From assembly GCA_021783235.1 (NCBI GenBank), contig JAJXUD010000044.1:1-38753 (forward strand): a stretch of DNA of 38,753 bases, in the 5' to 3' direction. Positions within the stretch are counted from its first letter, which is position 1. The number at the start of each line of letters is the position of its first letter. The translations under genes were made by a program, and so were the position numbers. This document shows, in pieces, positions 33,588 to 38,753 of the stretch. The DNA is from Myxococcales bacterium (GTDB lineage Bacteria; Myxococcota; Myxococcia; Myxococcales; JAKAPL01). The notes beneath the pieces are model-generated. The model had not been told where the DNA came from, ran no database searches, and was given only the letters and a program-made list of their open reading frames with translations.

Positions 33588-35099
33588 TCAGCCGACCGCC
33601 GCCTGGAAGGCGCCCGCGTCGGCGAGATCGCAGACCGCCCGGATGTCGAGGTGCAGCTCGCGGTCCTCCCACATCGGCGGCACGCGCGCCCGGAGCGCGG
33701 AGTGGACCCGGGCGATCGGCTCGGCGGGGCGCACCGGCGCGCGCAGGTCGATCGCCTGGCAGGCGACGAGCAGCTCGATCGCGAGCACCGTGCGGCAGAG
33801 CTCCGCCGCCGCCCGCGCCTTGAGCGCCGCGCCCATGCCCATCGAGACGTGGTCCTCGCGTCCCGCCGAGGTGGGGATGCTGTCGACGCTCGCGGGATGG
33901 GCGAGCATCCGCAGCTCGGCCACCAGGGCCGCGGCGGTCACCTGGGCGATCATGAAGCCGCTGTTGAGGCCGCTCTTCGGCGCGAGGAACGGGGGCAGGC
34001 CCGAGAGCGACGGGTTGACGAGCTGTTCGATCCGGCGCTCGCTGATCGCCGCGAGCTGGGCCAAGCCGATGGCGATGAGGTCGGCGGCGAGCGCGACCGG
34101 CTGGCCGTGAAAGTTGCCGCCGCTCACGATCTCGTCGCGCTCGGGGAAGACGAGCGGGTTGTCCGTCGCCGAGTTGATCTCCACCGAGAACGTCGTGCGA
34201 GAGAAGGCGAGGGCGTCGCGGGCCGCGCCGTGGACCTGCGGCATGCAGCGGAGCGAGTAGGCGTCCTGAACCCGCGCGCAGCCCTGGTGGGACTCGTTCA
34301 GCGGGCTCCCCTCGAGCAGCGCCCGGAGCCGGTCGGCCACCCGCCGCTGCCCGGGGTGGGGGCGGACCTCGTGGAGGTGGGCCGCGAAGGGGCGCTGCGA
34401 CCCGAGCAGCCCCTCGACGGTAGCCGCGCCGCAGAGGTCGGCGAGGTCCGCGAGCCGCTCGGCCCGCAGGAGGGCGAGGCCGCCGACGGCGCAGATCGCC
34501 TGCGTTCCGTTGACGAGCGCGAGCCCTTCCTTCGCCTGGAGCAGCACGGGCGAGAGGCCCGCGCGGGCGAGCGCCTCGCGGCTCTTCAGCCGCTCGCCGC
34601 GGTGGAAGGCCTCCCCCTCGCCGATGAGCGTCAGCGCGAGGTGGGCGAGGGGCGCCAGGTCGCCGGAGGCCCCGACCGAGCCGCGCTCCGGCACCACGGG
34701 AACGACGCCGGCCTCGAGGGCTGAGAGCAGCAGGGCGACCACCTCGGGCCGGATGCCCGAGTGGCCCTTGGCGAGGACGTTGGCTCGCAGGAGCATGAGC
34801 GCGCGGCTCTCCTCGATCGAGAGCGGGGCGCCGACCCCGGCGGCGTGGGAGAGGATGAGGTTGCGCTGCAGCTTCTCGAGGTCGGCGCGGTCGATGGGCG
34901 TCTCGGCGAGCGTCCCGAAGCCGGTGTTGACCCCGTAGGTCGGCAGCGGCGACTCGGCCCGCCGCTCGACGAGGCGGCGCGCCGTGACCAGCCGCTCGTG
35001 CGCTGCCCCGGAGAGCGTCGCCCGCGCCTCGGCCCGGGAGACCCGCTCCATGTCCTCGAGGCTCAGGGAGCCCCCGTCCAGCTCGATGGTCGTTCGCAT
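33588..35099 (-). CDS. hutH: Histidine ammonia-lyase
   Basis: HutH removes ammonia from histidine to give urocanate, the first step of histidine degradation. The 503-aa length is standard. The MIO prosthetic group forms from A144-S145-G146 in [23 protein letters not shown] (with Y55) and the GNFHGQPVA and INSATDNPL segments are present. No hutU, hutI or hutG lies in the window, so the rest of the pathway must be elsewhere, or the enzyme supplies urocanate or belongs to a related lyase. The ATG at 35099 has TATACG 8 nt upstream and no Shine-Dalgarno sequence, suggesting a leaderless start. It is 70 nt behind the receiver gene. Confidence 0.95.
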   Translation of the reverse strand: MRTTIELDGGSLSLEDMERVSRAEARATLSGAAHERLVTARRLVERRAESPLPTYGVNTGFGTLAETPIDRADLEKLQRNLILSHAAGVGAPLSIEESRALMLLRANVLAKGHSGIRPEVVALLLSALEAGVVPVVPERGSVGASGDLAPLAHLALTLIGEGEAFHRGERLKSREALARAGLSPVLLQAKEGLALVNGTQAICAVGGLALLRAERLADLADLCGAATVEGLLGSQRPFAAHLHEVRPHPGQRRVADRLRALLEGSPLNESHQGCARVQDAYSLRCMPQVHGAARDALAFSRTTFSVEINSATDNPLVFPERDEIVSGGNFHGQPVALAADLIAIGLAQLAAISERRIEQLVNPSLSGLPPFLAPKSGLNSGFMIAQVTAAALVAELRMLAHPASVDSIPTSAGREDHVSMGMGAALKARAAAELCRTVLAIELLVACQAIDLRAPVRPAEPIARVHSALRARVPPMWEDRELHLDIRAVCDLADAGAFQAAVG

Positions 35100-35169
35100 C
35101 GTCCGCTCGTATACCGCGAAGCCGCGTGACGGATCCACGGCGAGGCCGCCGCCAGGGCGAGCGGAGGGC

Positions 35170-35541
35170 TCAGGTCGCCGGGAGGAAGCGGCGGATGACC
35201 TCGAGCAGCCGCGGCAGCTGGATCGGCTTCGTCAGGTAGGCCGAGGCGCCCTTCTCGAGCGCGCGCTCCTGATCCTCGAGAGCGCCCTCGGTCGTGACCA
35301 TGATCACGGGCAGCTCCTTGAGCGCCGGCCGCTGCCGAAGCTCGTCGAGGAGCCCGAGGCCGCCGAGGACCGGCATGTTGACGTCGCAGAGGACGAGATC
35401 GAACGGCCCGCCGTCCAGCTTGTGCAGCGCCTCGCGCCCGTCGGCCGCCTCGTCGCAGGTGACGCCGGGGAGGCGTGAGAGCCCGAGCTTGAGCAGCTGC
35501 CGGACGGTGGGGGAATCATCCACGATGAGGATCTTCGCCAT
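35170..35541 (-). CDS. Single-domain response regulator (CheY-like)
   Basis: This 123-aa protein is a receiver domain only. Residues of the phosphorylation site are D8, D9 (LIVDDS), D53 (LVLCDVNMP), T83/T84 (MVTTEG) and K105 (LTKPI). Without an output domain it likely acts by protein-protein contact or phosphotransfer. The histidine kinase is not in the window. It sits divergently from the coiled-coil GAF gene and upstream of hutH, with 70 nt between, so cotranscription with hutH is possible, though hutH seems to have its own -10. Confidence 0.95.
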   Translation of the reverse strand: MAKILIVDDSPTVRQLLKLGLSRLPGVTCDEAADGREALHKLDGGPFDLVLCDVNMPVLGGLGLLDELRQRPALKELPVIMVTTEGALEDQERALEKGASAYLTKPIQLPRLLEVIRRFLPAT

Positions 35542-35564
35542 TCCGCTCCTCGGGCTTCGCCGAA

Positions 35565-35593
35565 TTGGCGCCGACGCTTCGCCATGCTACACA
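35565..35593 (+). promoter_or_regulatory. Possible promoter of the GAF gene
   Basis: TTGGCG (35565-35570), a 17-bp spacer and TACACA (35588-35593). It overlaps the divergent promoter of the receiver gene, so the two might exclude each other. Match to consensus is weak. Confidence 0.3.
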
Positions 35594-35611
35594 CATCTCG
35601 TCGAATATCAA
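35584..35611 (-). promoter_or_regulatory. Putative promoter of the receiver gene
   Basis: On the minus strand TTGATA (35606-35611), a 16-bp spacer and TAGCAT (35584-35589), with a leader of about 36 nt before the start codon at 35541. Confidence 0.45.
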
Positions 35612-35632
35612 CGCTCGAGACGGGGATCATCG

Positions 35633-36499
35633 ATGGCCGAGAACGACGAGTCGAAGGGAGACGGGCTTTCGAACATCGAGCTCGACTCCGAGGCGCTCAT
35701 GAAGGGGCTGGTCGACGACAGCCGCCGCTTCTTCCGCGACCTCCTCGACAGCAATCAGGGGATCCGGCGCCGCTGCGCGTCCCTCGAGGAGAGGCTCGCG
35801 CGTTCCGCCGAGGAGCTCGCCGAGGCGCGTCGGTCCGCCGACCGCGCCGCGGAGCTCGAGCGCGAGAACCAGTCGCTCGCGCGCGAGCTCGCCGGGCTCA
35901 AGCAGCGCTTCGAGGAGGTGGAGTTCGAGCAGCAGGACTTCTCGGCGCGCTACCAGCAGATCGAGGAGCAGTACGCCACCGTCGCGAACCTCTACGTGGC
36001 CACCTACCAGCTCCACGCGACGTTGGTCTACGGCGAGGTGCTCTCCGTCGCGAAGGAGATCATGGCGAACCTCGTCGGCGTCAAGCGGATGCGGCTCTAC
36101 CTGCGGACGAACAAGAACAACCTCTTGCTCGCCGCCGAGATCCACGTCCCCACCCTCGGCGGGCCAGGCGAGGGAAAGATCGACGCCGAGGCGATCGCGG
36201 ATCCTCTGCTCGCGAAGGTGCTGATCGCCGGCGCCAGCTACTACCGGCCGGCCTCCGCGGAGGCTGGGATCCTCGCCGCGATCCCGCTGCGGATTCGAAA
36301 GACCGTCGTCGGCATCCTCGTGATCGACGAGCTGCTCGCCCAGAAGGAGCGGCTCACGGGGGCCGACGAGCAGATGTTCGAGCTCCTCGGGGGCCACCTC
36401 GCCGTGGCGCTCGCGCGCTCGCGCAAGGGCGGGGGCGAGGCCCAGTCGACGCTCGCGGACCAGGAGATCGAGCTGTCGAACCTGCTCCTCGTGAGCTGA
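35633..36499 (+). CDS. Coiled-coil GAF-domain protein
   Basis: This 288-aa soluble protein has an N-terminal polar segment, a long coiled coil (about 40-112, with heptad-like ELERENQSLARELAGLKQRFEEVEFEQQ) and a C-terminal GAF-like sensory domain (about 115-265: VYGEVLSVAKEIMANLVGVKRMRLYL, AAIPLRIRKTVVGILVIDE). Coiled coil plus GAF without an enzymatic output suggests a dimeric signalling or scaffold protein that senses a small ligand. A divergent CheY-like gene lies 91 nt away, which may be a partner. The ATG at 35633 has no strong Shine-Dalgarno sequence. Polarity proteins of myxobacteria have similar build, but I do not claim identity. Confidence 0.85.
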   Translation: MAENDESKGDGLSNIELDSEALMKGLVDDSRRFFRDLLDSNQGIRRRCASLEERLARSAEELAEARRSADRAAELERENQSLARELAGLKQRFEEVEFEQQDFSARYQQIEEQYATVANLYVATYQLHATLVYGEVLSVAKEIMANLVGVKRMRLYLRTNKNNLLLAAEIHVPTLGGPGEGKIDAEAIADPLLAKVLIAGASYYRPASAEAGILAAIPLRIRKTVVGILVIDELLAQKERLTGADEQMFELLGGHLAVALARSRKGGGEAQSTLADQEIELSNLLLVS

Positions 36500-36521
36500 C
36501 CGCCGAGGGGCCAGGGCGGGT

Positions 36522-36551
36522 TTGACTTCCCGCGCCAATCGCCCGTAAGTT
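36522..36551 (+). promoter_or_regulatory. Putative promoter of aspartate kinase, leaderless-type
   Basis: TTGACT (36522-36527), an 18-bp spacer and TAAGTT (36546-36551). The lysC ATG follows after 9 nt with no Shine-Dalgarno sequence. Confidence 0.5.
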
Positions 36552-36560
36552 CGCACGTTC

Positions 36561-37814
36561 ATGCTGATCGTCCAGAAGTACGGCGGCACCTCGGTGGGCG
36601 ACGTCGACCGGATCCGGAGCGTCGCCCGCCGCTGCCTGGAGGCGCGGGCCGCCGGCCACGATCTCGTGGTCGTCGTCAGCGCCATGGCCGGCGAGACCAA
36701 CCGGCTGCTCGGGCTCACCCGGCAGGTCTTCGGCGCGAGCGCGCCGAGCGAGCGCGAGCAGGACGTCGTCGTCGCGACCGGCGAGCAGGTCTCGGTCGGT
36801 CTCCTCGCCCTCGCCATCCAGGCGGCCGGTGGGAAGGCCGTCTCCTTGCTCGGCCACCAGGTGAAGATCGTCACCGACGGCACCTTCTCGAGGGCGCGCA
36901 TCAAGAGCATCGACGGCGGGCGGATCTTCGCCGCGCTCGGCCGGGGCGAGATCGCGGTGGTCGCGGGCTTCCAGGGGACCGACGAGCATGGAAACGTCAC
37001 GACCCTCGGCCGGGGGGGCTCGGACACGACGGCCGTGGCGCTGGCCGCCGCCCTCGGGGCCGGCGCCTGCGAGATCTACACGGACGTCGACGGCGTCTAC
37101 ACGACCGATCCGGCCATCTGCCCGGCGGCGCGCAAGCTCGACCGGGTGTCCTACGAGGAGATGCTCGAGCTCTCCTCGCTCGGCGCGAAGGTCCTGCAGA
37201 TCCGGTCGGTCGAGTTCGCCATGAAGTACCGGGTGCCGCTCTGGGTCAGGTCGAGCTTCGGGCGCGACCCGGGGACGCTCGTTTGCGAGGAGGACGAGGC
37301 GATGGAAGACGTGCTGGTGAGCGGCATCGCGCACGACCGGAACGAGGCCAAGATCGCCATCCGCCGGGTCCCCGACGTCCCCGGGGTGGCCGCCAAGATC
37401 CTGACGCCGCTCGCCGAGGCGGACGTCGTCGTCGACATGATCGTGCAGAACGTCTCCCAGGACGGCCACACGGACCTCACCTTCACGGTCGGCCGCAGCG
37501 ACCTCGAGAAGGCGACGGCGATCGTCAAGGAGGCCGTCGAGCCGCTCGGCGTGCGCAAGGTCGACACCGACGACGAGGTGGCGAAGGTCTCGATCGTCGG
37601 CGTCGGCATGCGCAACCACTCCGGCGTCGCCTCGAAGATGTTCCAGACGCTCGCCGCCGAGGGGATCAACGTGCTCATGATCTCGACCTCCGAGATCAAG
37701 ATCTCCTGCGTCATCCACGAGAAGTACGTCGAGCTCGCGGTGCGGGCGCTCCACGCCGCCTTCGGCCTCGATGCTCCGGCGCCCGTGCTCGCCGTCGCCG
37801 CCGGGCGGGGTTAG
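36561..37814 (+). CDS. lysC: Aspartate kinase
   Basis: Aspartate kinase phosphorylates aspartate at the head of the lysine, threonine, methionine and diaminopimelate pathways. The 417-aa protein has the KYGGTSVG catalytic start (K6), the [15 protein letters not shown] loop, [22 protein letters not shown] and [12 protein letters not shown]. Two C-terminal ACT domains (about 260-340 and 343-410; [25 protein letters not shown] and [26 protein letters not shown]) indicate allosteric control by lysine and/or threonine. It is the monofunctional type without homoserine dehydrogenase. The end has an unremarkable Ala-rich tail. The HhH gene begins 9 nt after its stop. A promoter element immediately upstream suggests a leaderless mRNA. 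Confidence 0.97.
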   Translation: MLIVQKYGGTSVGDVDRIRSVARRCLEARAAGHDLVVVVSAMAGETNRLLGLTRQVFGASAPSEREQDVVVATGEQVSVGLLALAIQAAGGKAVSLLGHQVKIVTDGTFSRARIKSIDGGRIFAALGRGEIAVVAGFQGTDEHGNVTTLGRGGSDTTAVALAAALGAGACEIYTDVDGVYTTDPAICPAARKLDRVSYEEMLELSSLGAKVLQIRSVEFAMKYRVPLWVRSSFGRDPGTLVCEEDEAMEDVLVSGIAHDRNEAKIAIRRVPDVPGVAAKILTPLAEADVVVDMIVQNVSQDGHTDLTFTVGRSDLEKATAIVKEAVEPLGVRKVDTDDEVAKVSIVGVGMRNHSGVASKMFQTLAAEGINVLMISTSEIKISCVIHEKYVELAVRALHAAFGLDAPAPVLAVAAGRG

Positions 37815-37823
37815 GCGGCGACC

Positions 37824-38318
37824 GTGCGCGGCGCGACCCTCCTGCTTGCCCTGCTCTCCCTCGGGGCGCTCGGCGCCCTGGCCCGGGGCCGGGCCGAGCG
37901 CTGGCGGGATCGGCTGCCACCCGGCTGCGCCGTCCGCGTCGAGCTCCAAAGCCCGGAGGGCGACCGGCTCGCCTGCGGCCCCGAGATCGAGCGGTCGCTC
38001 GCGGCGGTCGGGGCGGCGCCGCTCGAGCTGCGGGACGGCGACCGGCTGACGGTTCCGGTCGGCGGCGGCGCGGCGACGCGAGGGCGGATGGCGGGGCCGG
38101 CCCTCCGCCTCCTCGGTTTACCGGTGGACGTCAACGCGGGGTCCGTGGAAGACTTGGAGGCGCTCCCAGGAATCGGGCCGACGCTCGCGGAACGGATCGC
38201 GGCCCGGCGGCCCTTTCGGAGCGTCGATGATCTCCTGGCGGTCCCCGGCATCGGGGCTCGCCGACTGGCGGCGCTGGGCGCGGCGGTGACGCTGGACCGC
38301 GCCGAAGGATCGAGGTGA
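37824..38318 (+). CDS. ComEA-like helix-hairpin-helix protein
   Basis: This 164-aa protein has an N-terminal signal or anchor helix (MRGATLLLALLSLGALGALA), an unfamiliar ~80-residue middle and a C-terminal double HhH motif (about 101-155): VDVNAGSVEDLEALPGIGPTLAERI and FRSVDDLLAVPGIGARRLAAL. That is the DNA-binding module of ComEA-type uptake receptors. No other competence genes are in the window. The GTG start at 37824 lies 9 nt behind lysC, and the TGA overlaps the next gene's GTG, so all three may be one transcript. Extracytoplasmic DNA binding is inferred from the helix and HhH pair. Confidence 0.88.
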   Translation: MRGATLLLALLSLGALGALARGRAERWRDRLPPGCAVRVELQSPEGDRLACGPEIERSLAAVGAAPLELRDGDRLTVPVGGGAATRGRMAGPALRLLGLPVDVNAGSVEDLEALPGIGPTLAERIAARRPFRSVDDLLAVPGIGARRLAALGAAVTLDRAEGSR

Positions 38319-38753
38319 ACGTGCAGATTACTTGCGAGAAGTGCGCGACTTCCTACGCCGTCGACGACGCGCTGATCCCGGCGGCGGGCGCCCCGGTGCA
38401 GTGCACGAAGTGCGGCAACCTGTTCACGGCCTACCCGCCCGCGCCCAAGAACTCTCCGGGCAAGACGGTGATGATGTTCGCCGAGCAGGTCCAGGGCGCG
38501 CCGCAGCGGATCTCGAACCCCGGAATGGCCGTGGCTCCGCCCCCTTCGGTCGCGGCCCCCGCGGCACGCCCCGTCCTGGCGCCCGCGCCCCATCCTTCGT
38601 TCCCCTCGGGCACGGTCCCTTACGCCGAGGGCAGTGCCCCGCCCGCCGCCGCTCCCGCTCCCCCGAGCCCCGCCCCGTGGCCCAGCGCATTCACCGCTCC
38701 CGCCGCTCCCGCTCCGCGGGCGGCCGCGCCGACGCAGCCGGCTCCCGCCGCTC
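38315..38753 (+). CDS. MJ0042-type zinc-ribbon protein with Pro/Ala-rich tail (partial, runs off the window)
   Basis: The visible 146 codons start VNVQITCEKCATSYAVDD and contain four cysteines, C7, C10, C30 and C33 (CEKC, CTKCGNLF), as in the MJ0042/FXXR zinc-ribbon family. Then comes a Pro/Ala/Ser-rich region that continues past the edge. In delta-proteobacteria such zinc-ribbon-plus-linker proteins often end in a membrane segment or another domain; here the end is unseen. The GTG at 38315 overlaps the preceding TGA, with AAGGA 5 nt upstream; a GTG at 38321 behind GAGG is an equal alternative. Confidence 0.85.
   Translation, partial: MNVQITCEKCATSYAVDDALIPAAGAPVQCTKCGNLFTAYPPAPKNSPGKTVMMFAEQVQGAPQRISNPGMAVAPPPSVAAPAARPVLAPAPHPSFPSGTVPYAEGSAPPAAAPAPPSPAPWPSAFTAPAAPAPRAAAPTQPAPAA

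Noticed and set aside
28057-33672. An 1871-codon open frame on the minus strand
   Set aside because: Off-frame shadow of the TPR and pseudokinase genes; composition is almost only Arg/Ala/Gly/Pro.

Overview
The window is very GC-rich, gene-dense bacterial DNA with strong G/C preference at third codon positions. The gene set suggests a member of the Myxococcota or a close delta-proteobacterial relative: a giant TPR protein, a PEGA-tailed kinase-like membrane protein, a Cys/Gly-repeat surface lipoprotein of myxobacterial style, an MJ0042-type zinc-ribbon protein with a Pro/Ala-rich tail, and FHA, GAF and receiver proteins. This is inference from gene content; no marker RNA gene is present. No tRNA, rRNA, CRISPR array, insertion sequence or prophage was seen.

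Layout. (1) Bases 1-3237 are an accessory-looking edge. A 42-bp tandem repeat array runs in frame into the last ~50 codons of smc. It is followed by a PEGA-like membrane protein gene (minus), two hairpin-forming 70-bp repeats, a cold-shock protein gene (minus), an RHS fragment and a small membrane protein gene overlapping it. (2) 3238-6528 encodes a 1096-aa secreted Cys-rich protein with an internal propeller that carries a CxxCH motif. (3) 6690-15398 is a tightly packed operon for a branched-chain-type 2-oxoacid dehydrogenase complex and its lipoyl cofactor: E3, lipA, a degenerate E1-alpha-like protein, E1-beta, E2, a true E1-alpha, a LipB-Nudix fusion and RNase D. One locus thus makes the complex and both lipoylation enzymes. 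(4) 15460-21459 holds a TPR lytic transglycosylase, a CAP-domain protein and an 893-aa class III cyclase-like protein whose catalytic domain is split by a long coiled coil. (5) 21472-26158 has a four-Cys small protein, a trypsin-like protease and an FHA protein with a tiny leader ORF (all minus), then a thioesterase, GlpX-type FBPase and an SRPBCC protein (plus). (6) 26275-26673 is a self-contained unit for a 59-aa protein with its own promoter, hairpin leader and T9 terminator. (7) On the minus strand, 35541 down to 26694 encodes a CheY-like receiver, histidine ammonia-lyase, a pseudokinase with a PEGA tail and a 1691-aa TPR protein. (8) 35633 to the end (plus) encodes a coiled-coil GAF protein, aspartate kinase, an HhH (ComEA-like) protein and the start of a zinc-ribbon protein.

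The most notable signals are the split cyclase, the active-site-less E1-alpha paralogue inside an otherwise complete dehydrogenase operon, the LipB-Nudix fusion, the pseudokinase lacking all three catalytic signature residues, the repeat array fused to the smc terminus, and a recurring start-site architecture. In that architecture a -10-like hexamer lies only 6-9 nt before the start codon with no Shine-Dalgarno sequence, which suggests frequent leaderless mRNAs.
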